From NCBI RefSeq assembly GCF_003028575.1, contig NZ_PYUD01000006.1, forward strand, positions 114,441-178,440: 64,000 bases of DNA. The letters run 5' to 3'. The notes below the pieces were generated by a model, which did not search any database, was not told where the DNA came from, and saw only the letters and a list, made by a program, of their open reading frames with translations. How positions within the stretch are numbered: the first letter of the stretch is position 1; each line of letters opens with the position of its first letter. The DNA is from Halomonas urumqiensis. GTDB taxonomy: Bacteria > Pseudomonadota > Gammaproteobacteria > Pseudomonadales > Halomonadaceae. This document shows, piece after piece, positions 56,927 through 64,000 of this stretch. Made by a program: the position numbers and the translations under genes.

Positions 56927-56946
56927 TACTGGCTAGCCATACAGTG
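56927..56946 (+). promoter_or_regulatory. LexA (SOS) box of recA
   Basis: TACTGGCTAGCCATACAGTG matches the gammaproteobacterial LexA box CTGT-N8-ACAG with one change (CTGG). CATATT directly after it (56947-56952) could be the -10, so the operator would sit in the spacer as in E. coli recA. About 170 bp upstream of recA. Confidence 0.72.
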
Positions 56947-57024
56947 CATATTCGATGTATTCTGCCGACATCGTTTCTTGAGTGCCCATCTCGGCCATCG
57001 TCGGCCGGTATGTTCGTAGACCGG

Positions 57025-57054
57025 CACTTTCACGACCAGCACTTTCACGACCAG
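57025..57054 (+). repeat. 15-bp direct repeat in the recA leader
   Basis: Two perfect tandem copies of CACTTTCACGACCAG, followed by a diverged third (CATATCCATGAATCC). Within the region expected to be the recA 5' untranslated leader. Confidence 0.9.
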
Positions 57055-57114
57055 CATATCCATGAATCCGTACATCTACGCCTATCAATCTAGCCCCACA
57101 GCAGGAGACACGTG

Positions 57115-58176
57115 ATGGCTCAGGACGACAACCGTTCCAAGGCGCTCAGCGCCGCGCTTTCCCAGATCGAGCGTCAGTTCGGCAAGGGCACCGTGATGCG
57201 CCTGGGCGATGCCCCGCGGGTGGTGATGCCGTCGGTATCCACCGGTTCGCTGGGCCTGGATATCGCCTTGGGCATCGGTGGCCTGCCGTATGGCCGGGTG
57301 ACCGAGATCTTCGGCCCGGAATCCTCGGGCAAGACCACGCTGACACTGTCGGTGATTGCTCAGGCCCAGAAGCAGGGCAAGACCTGCGCCTTCATCGACG
57401 CCGAACACGCCCTCGACCCGAGCTATGCCGAGAAGCTGGGGGTCAATCTGGATGACCTGCTGGTCTCCCAGCCGGACACCGGTGAGCAGGCGCTCGAGAT
57501 CTGCGACATGCTGGTGCGTTCCGGTGGCGTTGACGTGATCGTGATCGATTCGGTGGCGGCATTGACGCCGCGCGCCGAGATCGAAGGCGAGATGGGTGAT
57601 TCCCATGTCGGCCTGCAGGCGCGCTTGATGTCCCAGGCGCTGCGCAAGATCACCGGCAACATCAAGAACGCCAACTGTCTGGTCGTGTTCATCAACCAGA
57701 TCCGCATGAAGATCGGGGTCATGTTCGGCAGCCCCGAGACCACCACCGGCGGCAATGCCCTGAAGTTCTACTCCAGCGTGCGTCTCGACATCCGTCGTAC
57801 CGGCTCGGTGAAGCAAGGTGACGAGGTCACTGGCAACGAGACCCGCGTCAAGGTGGTCAAGAACAAGGTGGCGCCACCGTTCCGTCAGGCCGAGTTCCAG
57901 ATTCTCTACGGCAAGGGTATCTACCATGCCGGTGAGGTGGTCGACCTGGGCGTGCAGTGCAAGCTGGTCGACAAGGCGGGCGCCTGGTACAGCTACCAAG
58001 GCCAGAAGATCGGCCAGGGCAAGGCCAATGCCGCGCAGTTCCTGGAAGACAATCCGGCGATCATGGAAGAGATAGAAGGCCAGATTCGTGGCCAGTTGCT
58101 TGCCGCCCCGGCGTCCAAGGAAGAGCCCGAAGAGGCCGTGGCCGCCGACGCGGATCGCGAAGACGACCTGCTGTAA
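57115..58176 (+). CDS. recA: Recombinase RecA
   Basis: Strand-exchange ATPase and SOS co-protease, 353 aa. Walker [15 protein letters not shown], the [10 protein letters not shown] segment, Walker [13 protein letters not shown], loop L1 [20 protein letters not shown] and loop L2 with [18 protein letters not shown] are visible, and the tail is acidic (DADREDDLL). ATG 57115 is chosen with AGGAG seven bases upstream; GTG 57112 just before it is possible. recX follows after 6 bp. Confidence 0.99.
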   Translation: MAQDDNRSKALSAALSQIERQFGKGTVMRLGDAPRVVMPSVSTGSLGLDIALGIGGLPYGRVTEIFGPESSGKTTLTLSVIAQAQKQGKTCAFIDAEHALDPSYAEKLGVNLDDLLVSQPDTGEQALEICDMLVRSGGVDVIVIDSVAALTPRAEIEGEMGDSHVGLQARLMSQALRKITGNIKNANCLVVFINQIRMKIGVMFGSPETTTGGNALKFYSSVRLDIRRTGSVKQGDEVTGNETRVKVVKNKVAPPFRQAEFQILYGKGIYHAGEVVDLGVQCKLVDKAGAWYSYQGQKIGQGKANAAQFLEDNPAIMEEIEGQIRGQLLAAPASKEEPEEAVAADADREDDLL

Positions 58177-58182
58177 GCCATC

Positions 58183-58686
58183 ATGTGGGGCAGCGACGCA
58201 TCAGGTGGTGACGCGGCAAGCGGCAAGCGATCGCCGCGTGACGATGCCATTCGGCTGTTGGCGCAGCGCGAGTACTCGCGTGCCGAGCTTGCCACCCGTC
58301 TGAACGCGCGAGGCCACGAGGCGGCGGATATCGCAGCCTGCCTCGATGCGCTGGCCGAGCTCGACCTGCAGTCCGATACGCGCTTTGCCGAGAGCTTCGT
58401 GCGCTCTCGCGTGCTGCGTGGCCAGGGGCCGCTCAAGATTCGTGGTGAGCTTGCGCGACGTGGAATCGATAATGAGCAGGTGCGTGCCACCATGGCGACG
58501 GCGTCGCTCGAGGTCGACTGGTTCGCGCTTGCCGCTGAGACTCTCTCCCGGCGCTTTTCCGACCCTGGCGACACACCGCGTGAGCGTGCCCGGCGCGAAC
58601 GTTTTCTGGCCGGGCGGGGGTTCGATTTCGAGCAGGTGCGTCATGCCGTGGAGCACGCCTGGGACTCGGCCCCAGAACCCCCCTAG
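58183..58686 (+). CDS. recX: Regulatory protein RecX
   Basis: 167 aa modulator that caps RecA filaments. It is helical and charged, with the repeats typical of RecX: AIRLLAQREYSRAELATRL, then LDLQSDTRFAESFVRSRV and GPLKIRGELARRGID. It starts 6 bp after recA and is probably co-transcribed and SOS-regulated with it. The first 18 residues are not conserved-looking, so an inner start is possible. Confidence 0.93.
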   Translation: MWGSDASGGDAASGKRSPRDDAIRLLAQREYSRAELATRLNARGHEAADIAACLDALAELDLQSDTRFAESFVRSRVLRGQGPLKIRGELARRGIDNEQVRATMATASLEVDWFALAAETLSRRFSDPGDTPRERARRERFLAGRGFDFEQVRHAVEHAWDSAPEPP

Positions 58687-58729
58687 CCGGCCAGTCCCTT
58701 CAGCCCCTTCAGTCCCTTGACAACTGAGG

Positions 58730-58735
58730 TATAAT
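58730..58735 (+). promoter_or_regulatory. Candidate -10 of the alaS promoter
   Basis: A perfect TATAAT 125 bp before alaS. A perfect TTGACA also occurs (58717-58722), but only 7 bp away, too close to serve as its -35; the sequence one spacer upstream (CTTCAG) is a poor match. Confidence 0.4.
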
Positions 58736-58859
58736 GTTACCCTTTGCGAACGCCCCGGGCGGCGTTGGCGGGTGGTTCTGGCGTGCACAATCCGGCGCCG
58801 ACATGCCTCAGCTACCTTGACCGAGCCCGGGCCGACACGCCTCTCGTCACGGATATCCC

Positions 58860-61472
58860 ATGAAAAGCGCAGACATCAGACAGGCCTTTCTGACCTTCTT
58901 TGAAGAGCAGGGCCATACCATCGTGCCGACGGGCTCGCTGGTGCCCGGCAACGACGCCACCCTGCTGTTCACCAACGCCGGCATGGTGCCATTCAAGGAC
59001 GTCTTCCTGGGGCAGGATCCGCGCCCCTACGTGCGGGCGACCTCGGCCCAGCGCTGCGTGAGGGCCGGGGGCAAGCACAATGACCTCGACAACGTCGGCT
59101 ATACGGCGCGTCACCACACCTTCTTCGAGATGCTCGGCAACTTCAGCTTCGGAGATTACTTCAAGCGTGACGCTATCCGTTTCGCTTGGCAGTTCCTCAC
59201 CGAGCGGCTTGGTCTGCCCGCCGAGAAGTTATGGGTCACGGTGTTCACCGAGGATGACGAGGCCTACGACATCTGGGCCGATGAAATCGGTGTGCCCCAT
59301 GAGCGCATCGCGCGCATCGGTGCCAAGGACAACTTCTGGCAGATGGGCGATACCGGGCCTTGCGGCCCTTGCTCGGAGATATTCTTCGACCACGGTCCTG
59401 AGGTGTGGGGTGGCCCGCCGGGCAGCCCCGAGGAAGATGGCGACCGCTACATCGAGATCTGGAACCTGGTGTTCATGCAGTTCGATCGCGATGCGGCCGG
59501 GAATCTCAACCCGCTGCCCAAGCCGTCCATCGATACCGGCATGGGGCTGGAGCGTGTCGCGGCGGTGATGCAGGGCGTGCATTCGAATTATGAGATCGAC
59601 CTGTTTCAGAATCTGCTGGCGGCGGCGGCCGAAGCGACCGGTCATGCCGACACCCAGTCACCCTCACTGCGGGTGATCGCCGACCATATCCGTTCCTGCG
59701 CGTTCCTGATTGCCGATGGCGTGCTGCCCTCCAATGAAGGGCGGGGTTACGTATTGCGCCGGATCATTCGTCGGGCGATCCGTCACGGCCACAAGCTGGG
59801 GGCCGAGGGGGCCTTCTTCCACAAGCTGGTGGCGGCGCTGGATGCCGAGATGGGAGATGCCTACCCAGAGCTGCGTGAAGGCCGCGCGCAGATCGAGCGG
59901 GTGTTGCACAAGGAAGAGGAGCAGTTCGCGCGCACGCTGGATCATGGCATGCGCCTGCTGGAAGTGGCGCTGGCCGAACGTGATGGCGATATGCTGCCCG
60001 GCGAGACCGTGTTCAAGCTCTACGATACCTATGGTTTCCCATTCGACTTGACCGCCGATGTCTGTCGCGAGCGCGGTGTGAGCCTTGATGAAGCCGGCTT
60101 CAAGCGCGAGCTAGAGGCCCAGCGCGAGCGCGCACGTGCCGCCAGTCAGTTCGGCGCCGACTACACGGCAGCCCTCGAGCTCGAGGGGCAGACCGCCTTC
60201 ACCGGGTATGACCGCCTGGAGGACAGCGCCACCGTCACCGCCATCGTCGATGAGGCGGGCAATGAGCGCGCTGCCCTGGCGTCGGGCGACAAGGGCATCG
60301 TGGTGCTCGACCGCACGCCCTTCTATGGCGAGTCCGGTGGGCAGGTCGGTGATGCCGGCTACCTGCACGTCGCCAATGGCCGTTTCCAGGTCACCGATAC
60401 CCAGAAGCAGGGTGATCACCACCTGCACCATGGCGTGATGGTCGAGGGAGAGCTCGAGGTCGGTGGTGAAGTGCGTCCCCAGGTGGATGCCGGCCTGCGA
60501 GCCGCCACGGTGCGTAACCACTCCGCTACCCACCTGATGCACAAGGCGCTGCGCATGGTGCTTGGTGATCATGTGCAGCAGAAAGGCTCGCTGGTCACTG
60601 CCGAACGCCTGCGTTTCGACTTCAGCCACTTCGAGCCGATGACCCCGCAACAGCTGGCCGAGGTCGAGCGGCTGGTCAACGAGCAGATTCTCGAGAACGC
60701 CGCGACCCGTGTCGAGCAGATGAGTCTCGATGAGGCCAAGGCCAAGGGCGCGGCGGCGCTGTTCGAGGCCAAGTACGCCGATAACGTGCGCGTGCTGACC
60801 ATCGGCGTCGATGACTTCTCCATCGAGCTGTGCGGTGGCACCCACGTGGCGCGCAGCGGTGACATCGGCTGTTTCCACATCATCGCCGAGAGCGGCATCG
60901 CCAGTGGTGTACGGCGTATCGAAGCGATTACCGGAGAAGGCGCGCTGGCCTGGTTTGGCGAGCAGGAGGCCAGGCTTCACCGCGTCGGCGAGCGTCTGAA
61001 GGCCAAGCCGGAGCAGGTCGAGGAGCGCGTCGACGCCTTGCTCGAGCGTAACCGGGGGCTGGAGAAGGAGCTCGAGCGCCTCAAGGCCAAGCTGGCCAGT
61101 GCCGCCGGCAACGACATGCTCGACGAGGCGCGTGAAGTCGGTGGGGTCAAGGTGCTGTCGGCCCGCCTGGAAGGCGTCTCCGGCAAGGAGCTACGCGGTG
61201 TGCTCGACCAGCTCAAGAACAAGCTTGGCTCCGGCATCATCGTGCTTGGCGTGGGGGATCAGGACGCTGGCAAGGTCAGCCTTATCGCCGGTGTCACCGA
61301 CGACCTGACGTCGCGGGTGAAAGCCGGTGAGCTGGTCAATCACGTGGCGTCCCAGGTAGGTGGCAAGGGAGGCGGCCGTGCCGACATGGCTCAGGCTGGC
61401 GGCAACGATGTCGCCGCGCTGGCCGCTGCTCTGGACAGCGTGCCCGCCTGGCTCGAGGCCAAGCTTCAATAA
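58860..61472 (+). CDS. alaS: Alanyl-tRNA synthetase
   Basis: Class II synthetase, 870 aa. It has the catalytic domain ([52 protein letters not shown]), the tRNA-recognition domain, the editing domain with [12 protein letters not shown] and [13 protein letters not shown] zinc ligands, and the C-terminal C-Ala domain ([15 protein letters not shown]). A hairpin separates it from lysC. The alaS-lysC-csrA order matches Pseudomonas. Confidence 0.98.
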   Translation: MKSADIRQAFLTFFEEQGHTIVPTGSLVPGNDATLLFTNAGMVPFKDVFLGQDPRPYVRATSAQRCVRAGGKHNDLDNVGYTARHHTFFEMLGNFSFGDYFKRDAIRFAWQFLTERLGLPAEKLWVTVFTEDDEAYDIWADEIGVPHERIARIGAKDNFWQMGDTGPCGPCSEIFFDHGPEVWGGPPGSPEEDGDRYIEIWNLVFMQFDRDAAGNLNPLPKPSIDTGMGLERVAAVMQGVHSNYEIDLFQNLLAAAAEATGHADTQSPSLRVIADHIRSCAFLIADGVLPSNEGRGYVLRRIIRRAIRHGHKLGAEGAFFHKLVAALDAEMGDAYPELREGRAQIERVLHKEEEQFARTLDHGMRLLEVALAERDGDMLPGETVFKLYDTYGFPFDLTADVCRERGVSLDEAGFKRELEAQRERARAASQFGADYTAALELEGQTAFTGYDRLEDSATVTAIVDEAGNERAALASGDKGIVVLDRTPFYGESGGQVGDAGYLHVANGRFQVTDTQKQGDHHLHHGVMVEGELEVGGEVRPQVDAGLRAATVRNHSATHLMHKALRMVLGDHVQQKGSLVTAERLRFDFSHFEPMTPQQLAEVERLVNEQILENAATRVEQMSLDEAKAKGAAALFEAKYADNVRVLTIGVDDFSIELCGGTHVARSGDIGCFHIIAESGIASGVRRIEAITGEGALAWFGEQEARLHRVGERLKAKPEQVEERVDALLERNRGLEKELERLKAKLASAAGNDMLDEAREVGGVKVLSARLEGVSGKELRGVLDQLKNKLGSGIIVLGVGDQDAGKVSLIAGVTDDLTSRVKAGELVNHVASQVGGKGGGRADMAQAGGNDVAALAAALDSVPAWLEAKLQ

Positions 61473-61478
61473 TCTCTG

Positions 61479-61517
61479 ATGGGGCCGGTTGCAATAATGC
61501 TACCGGCCCCATTTCAT
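61479..61517 (+). terminator. Terminator-like hairpin between alaS and lysC
   Basis: An 11-bp perfect stem ATGGGGCCGGT/ACCGGCCCCAT with a 12-nt loop, followed by TTCATT. The T content is low, so it may terminate only partly. Confidence 0.65.
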
Positions 61518-61594
61518 TGCCGGTACGATTCGGCGAGTCACACTATTTCACTCATCCGAGCGAACCTCGCTCGACAATCGAGGGAAAACGGCAG

Positions 61595-62845
61595 ATGGCA
61601 CTATACGTACAGAAGTTCGGCGGCACATCGGTAGGCACCGTTGAACGCATCAAGGCCGTAGCCGAGAAGGTCAAGGGCTTTCGCGACAATGGCCATCAGG
61701 TCGTTGTGGTGGTGTCAGCCATGAGCGGCGAGACCAACCGCCTGATCGGCATGGCCAATGATATCAACGACGAGCCCACGCCTCGCGAGATGGACATGCT
61801 GGTCTCCACCGGCGAGCAGGTGACGATCTCCCTGCTGGCCATGGCGCTGCACAAGCTTGGCGTGCCGGCGACGTCCTACACCGGCTCCCAGGTCGGCATC
61901 CTGACCGACAGTGCACACACCAAGGCGCGTATCCAGCGCATCGAAACCGAGGAGATGCAGGAGGACCTGGACGATGGCCAGGTGGTCGTGGTCGCCGGCT
62001 TCCAGGGGGTCGACGAGGAGGGCAACATCACCACCCTCGGCCGAGGTGGCTCAGATACCACCGGTGTGGCGCTTGCCGCGGCCCTCAAGGCCGATGAATG
62101 CCAGATCTACACCGATGTCGATGGTGTCTATACCACGGACCCGCGTGTTTGCTCCAAGGCCCAGCGTCTCGACAGCATCACCGTCGAAGAGATGCTGGAA
62201 CTGGCAAGCCTGGGCTCCAAGGTCCTGCAGATTCGCGCCGTCGAATTCGCCGGGAAATACAATGTTCCGCTGCGCGTGCTGTCCAGCTTCGAGGACGGCC
62301 CCGGCACCCTGATCGTTGCAGACTCCGACCAAGACGAGGATTCCATGGAAGAACCGCTGATCTCCGGTATCGCCTTTACCGCCAATGAAGCCAAGCTGAC
62401 CCTGCTCAACACCCCCGACGTGCCTGGCGTGGCTTCCCGGATCCTGGGGCCGATCGCCGATGCCAACATCGAAGTCGACATGATCGTGCAGAACGTCGCG
62501 CCGGCGGGTGACTACACCGACTTTACCTTCACCGTCGCCAAGGGCGACTACAAGCAGACCATGCGCATCCTGGAAGACCAGGTGATTCCGGCGCTGGGTG
62601 GTGGTGATCTGCGTGGTGACGACAATATTGCCAAGGTCTCGCTGGTGGGCGTGGGCATGCGCTCCCACGCGGGTGTCGCCTCCAAGATGTTCCGTGTGCT
62701 GGCCGAAGAAAATATCAACATCCGCATGGTATCCACCTCCGAGATCAAGATTTCCGTGGTGATCGACGAAAAGCAGATGGAGCTGGCGGTACGCGCACTG
62801 CACAGTGCCTTCGGCCTGGACAAGAGCGATATCGAAAAGGAATAA
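61595..62845 (+). CDS. lysC: Aspartokinase
   Basis: Phosphorylates aspartate in the lysine, threonine and methionine pathway. The 416 aa start [37 protein letters not shown] and [16 protein letters not shown] lie in the kinase domain, and two ACT domains form the C-terminal third. GAGGGAAAACGGCAG precedes ATG 61595. An inner ATG at 62345 ([11 protein letters not shown]) has GAGGA just upstream and could give a separate 166-aa regulatory subunit, as known for some aspartokinases. Confidence 0.97.
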   Translation: MALYVQKFGGTSVGTVERIKAVAEKVKGFRDNGHQVVVVVSAMSGETNRLIGMANDINDEPTPREMDMLVSTGEQVTISLLAMALHKLGVPATSYTGSQVGILTDSAHTKARIQRIETEEMQEDLDDGQVVVVAGFQGVDEEGNITTLGRGGSDTTGVALAAALKADECQIYTDVDGVYTTDPRVCSKAQRLDSITVEEMLELASLGSKVLQIRAVEFAGKYNVPLRVLSSFEDGPGTLIVADSDQDEDSMEEPLISGIAFTANEAKLTLLNTPDVPGVASRILGPIADANIEVDMIVQNVAPAGDYTDFTFTVAKGDYKQTMRILEDQVIPALGGGDLRGDDNIAKVSLVGVGMRSHAGVASKMFRVLAEENINIRMVSTSEIKISVVIDEKQMELAVRALHSAFGLDKSDIEKE

Positions 62846-62908
62846 GGCGTGTCTCCGGCGGTAGACACCTTCTACGCTTGTAGGGAATCCCGTGGCAGAA
62901 CGGTGTCG

Positions 62909-62930
62909 GGCTTCCCTTCAACGGGAAGCC
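62909..62930 (+). other. Hairpin in the lysC-csrA gap
   Basis: GGCTTCCC-TTCAAC-GGGAAGCC, a perfect 8-bp stem with no T run, between lysC and the candidate csrA promoter. It could end lysC transcription with Rho or stabilise the 3' end. Confidence 0.5.
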
Positions 62931-62953
62931 TCGGTGTCATGGGCCGGTGCACA

Positions 62954-62983
62954 TTGGTCAGGGACGACGTCATGACACATAAT
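62954..62983 (+). promoter_or_regulatory. Candidate promoter of csrA
   Basis: TTGGTC (62954-62959), 18-bp spacer, CATAAT (62978-62983), about 85 bp before the csrA ATG. Confidence 0.45.
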
Positions 62984-63069
62984 GAGGCGCTGCCGCCATG
63001 CTGGCGCACATCCCGTTGCAAGACCGCTAGAGCAAGAAGCCCAGAACAAGCCTGAGAAGGAGATCAGCC

Positions 63070-63267
63070 ATGCTCATCCTGACCCGCCGTGTCGGCGAGA
63101 CCTTGATGATCGGAGACGACATCACCGTGACCGTTCTTGGGGTCAAGGGAAACCAGGTCCGCATCGGCGTCAACGCCCCCAAGGACGTTGCCGTGCATCG
63201 TGAAGAGATTTACCAGCGTATCCAGCGCGAAAAGGCCGAGGAGGATGGCGGCACCCACGAGGAATAA
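63070..63267 (+). CDS. csrA: Carbon storage regulator CsrA (RsmA)
   Basis: 65-aa RNA-binding dimer that binds GGA motifs near ribosome sites and alters translation and mRNA stability. [18 protein letters not shown] holds the first beta strand and [18 protein letters not shown] the RNA-contact strand with the conserved Val-His-Arg-Glu. AAGGAGATCAGCC precedes the ATG. Its likely antagonist, an RsmZ-like sRNA, is encoded at 52510-52788. Confidence 0.98.
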   Translation: MLILTRRVGETLMIGDDITVTVLGVKGNQVRIGVNAPKDVAVHREEIYQRIQREKAEEDGGTHEE

Positions 63268-63324
63268 CTCGCCTGGCAGGAAGGCGTTGTTAGGTGGCGC
63301 ACGGGAAAAAATCCTCTGTCCCGC

Positions 63325-63353
63325 TGGACAATGACCTTCAGAAACGGTAAGAT
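63325..63353 (+). promoter_or_regulatory. Promoter of the tRNA cluster
   Basis: TGGACA (63325-63330), exactly 17 bp, TAAGAT (63348-63353), 17 bp before tRNA-Ser. A good sigma-70 match. Confidence 0.6.
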
Positions 63354-63370
63354 ACGCGCCGTGTCGATGA

Positions 63371-63463
63371 GGAGAGGTGGCCGAGTGGCTGAAGGCGCTC
63401 CCCTGCTAAGGGAGTATGGGGTTTATAGCCTCATCGAGGGTTCGAATCCCTCTCTCTCCGCCA
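63371..63463 (+). tRNA. tRNA-Ser (anticodon GCU)
   Basis: 93 nt including an encoded CCA. The acceptor stem GGAGAGG pairs with the 3' arm ending TCTCTCC-G-CCA; anticodon loop CTGCTAA reads GCU; a long variable arm (GGAGTATGGGGTTTATAGCCTC split around it) marks a class II tRNA; the T-arm has GGTTCGAATCC. It reads AGC/AGU. Confidence 0.98.
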
Positions 63464-63488
63464 TTATCGCGCACCGCAAGAAGATCAA

Positions 63489-63565
63489 GCGCCCGTAGCT
63501 CAGCTGGATAGAGTACCTGACTACGAATCAGGGGGTCGGAGGTTCGAATCCTCCCGGGCGCGCCA
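63489..63565 (+). tRNA. tRNA-Arg (anticodon ACG), copy 1
   Basis: 77 nt including CCA. GCGCCCG pairs with CGGGCGC; D-arm AGCTCAGCTGGATAGAG; anticodon loop CTACGAA reads ACG (A34 becomes inosine); T-arm GGTTCGAATCC. It decodes CGU, CGC and CGA. Confidence 0.98.
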
Positions 63566-63664
63566 TCTTCTTCGCTAGACAAGCTCAATGAGTCATTCTC
63601 AATGGGCTTTCGCGTTTCCATGACGTGTCCAACACGATTCTGTCCTTGTCGGACATCGTGATAC

Positions 63665-63741
63665 GCGCCCGTAGCTCAGCTGGATAGAGTACCTGACTAC
63701 GAATCAGGGGGTCGGAGGTTCGAATCCTCCCGGGCGCGCCA
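63665..63741 (+). tRNA. tRNA-Arg (anticodon ACG), copy 2
   Basis: Identical over 77 nt to the copy at 63489-63565, after a 99-bp spacer. Tandem duplication of this tRNA matches its role for the frequent CGC codon in this GC-rich genome. Confidence 0.98.
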
Positions 63742-63748
63742 GATTTCT

Positions 63749-63785
63749 ACCCGTCCTCTTCACGAGGACGGGTTTTCTGTTTTTA
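63749..63785 (+). terminator. Terminator of the tRNA operon
   Basis: ACCCGTCCTC/GAGGACGGGT, a perfect 10-bp stem with a 5-nt loop, then TTTCTGTTTTT. Confidence 0.9.
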
Positions 63786-63809
63786 GCCGTACCCGTTCCG
63801 CGATCGTTT

Positions 63810-63845
63810 GAGGCGCCGTTGCGATGCAGCGGCGCCTCCTTTTTA
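63810..63845 (+). terminator. Second terminator downstream of the tRNAs
   Basis: GAGGCGCCG/CGGCGCCTC with inner pairing in the loop, followed by CTTTTT. It ends 25 bp before the IS end. Confidence 0.8.
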
Positions 63846-63868
63846 TGCGGCATCTCTGCTTGGTCTGG

Positions 63869-64000
63869 TGTGCCCCCGGTTTTGTAGACACTTTGCCGAC
63901 AACCGAAGGTAAGGTGCTATGCGCTTTAAAATTCGACGTCAGTTCACGCTAGAGTTCAAACGCCATGTCGTCCAGTATTCACTGGAGGCCCCCGAAGCTC
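63869..64000 (+). mobile_element. IS3-like insertion sequence, left end (cut by window)
   Basis: Begins TGTGCCCCCGGTTTTGTAGA, resembling IS3-family terminal inverted repeats (TG start, purine/pyrimidine-rich, then GTAGACA). A transposase frame starts 50 bp inside. The other end and any target duplication are outside the window, so family and boundary are provisional. Confidence 0.65.
63919..64000 (+). CDS. Transposase OrfA, IS3/IS911-like (partial)
   Basis: Only 27 codons are visible: MRFKIRRQFTLEFKRHVVQY, then SLEAPEA. The pattern of basic residues plus FTLEFK is the start of the HTH_Tnp_1 domain that begins IS3-family OrfA proteins. AAGGTAAGG precedes the ATG. Whether the element is intact cannot be seen. 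Confidence 0.7.
   Translation, partial: MRFKIRRQFTLEFKRHVVQYSLEAPEA

Noticed and set aside
58717..58735. TTGACA and TATAAT together upstream of alaS as a consensus promoter
   Set aside because: They are 7 bp apart, far below the 16-18 bp needed for a sigma-70 promoter; only the TATAAT is kept as a candidate -10.
63406..63621. Minus-strand frame with GRIRTSDPLIRSQVLYPAELRA-type peptide
   Set aside because: It is the antisense translation of the tRNA-Ser and tRNA-Arg genes, a well-known false protein in databases.

Overview
The window looks like chromosomal core DNA of a GC-rich (roughly 63-65% by eye) gammaproteobacterium of the Halomonadaceae (Halomonas/Chromohalobacter-like). The basis is the protein sequences, the Pseudomonas-like but locally rearranged gene order (ppk1/hemB, ppx-rho-ubiD, ubiE-ubiJ-ubiB-hisE-tatABC, priA-argS-ftsN-hslVU, mrcA/pilMNOPQ-aroKB-gltBD, pyrG-kdsA-eno, fdxA-mutS-pncC-recA-recX-alaS-lysC-csrA-tRNA), a 7Fe ferredoxin next to mutS, and a magnesium-type HemB. 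The genus is an inference.

Layout. 1-4.3 kb: 3' half of dnaE, then accA and tilS. 4.3-11 kb: ppx divergent from rho, then ubiD-fre-folM. 11-13.3 kb: a 42-codon membrane ORF, an aromatic leader peptide with an attenuator, DAHP synthase and a DUF3087-like protein. 13.4-17.5 kb: ppk1 and hemB (minus), elbB (plus). 17.6-30.2 kb, minus strand: tatABC, hisE, ubiB-ubiJ-ubiE, a DUF971 protein, hslVU, ftsN, argS, priA. 30.3-32.1 kb: rpmE and maeB. 32.2-34.7 kb: mrcA. 35-41.6 kb: type IV pilus operon pilMNOPQ followed by aroK-aroB. 42-48 kb: gltB-gltD. 48.5-52.4 kb: pyrG-kdsA-eno. 52.4-56.2 kb: an RsmZ/CsrB-like sRNA, then fdxA and mutS on the minus strand. 56.4-63.3 kb: pncC, recA, recX, alaS, lysC, csrA. 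63.4-64 kb: tRNA-Ser(GCU), two identical tRNA-Arg(ACG), and the left end of an IS3-like element cut by the window edge.

The genes are almost all housekeeping: replication/repair (DnaE, MutS, RecA, RecX, PriA), translation (TilS, ArgS, AlaS, L31, tRNAs), ubiquinone synthesis (UbiD, UbiE, UbiJ, UbiB, perhaps a flavin reductase), the aromatic pathway (DAHP synthase, AroK, AroB), nitrogen assimilation (GltBD), polyphosphate turnover (Ppk1, Ppx), envelope and protein export (PBP1a, FtsN, KdsA, Tat, PilMNOPQ) and post-transcriptional control (CsrA).

The unusual content is between genes. (1) A leader peptide with the run GYWFGYWF lies upstream of DAHP synthase, with mutually exclusive hairpins and an intrinsic terminator: a candidate attenuator for all three aromatic amino acids. 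(2) A sRNA with 15 GGA triplets, preceded by a GacA-box-like palindrome, lies beside fdxA where Pseudomonas has rsmZ; its presumed target protein CsrA is encoded 11 kb away. (3) Five copies of an intergenic repeat about 112 bp long have a near-constant frame around a central hairpin whose stem differs in every copy but stays complementary. (4) Two copies of a second structured intergenic element show similar covariation. No CRISPR array, prophage or defence island is visible; the only mobile element is the IS fragment at the right edge.
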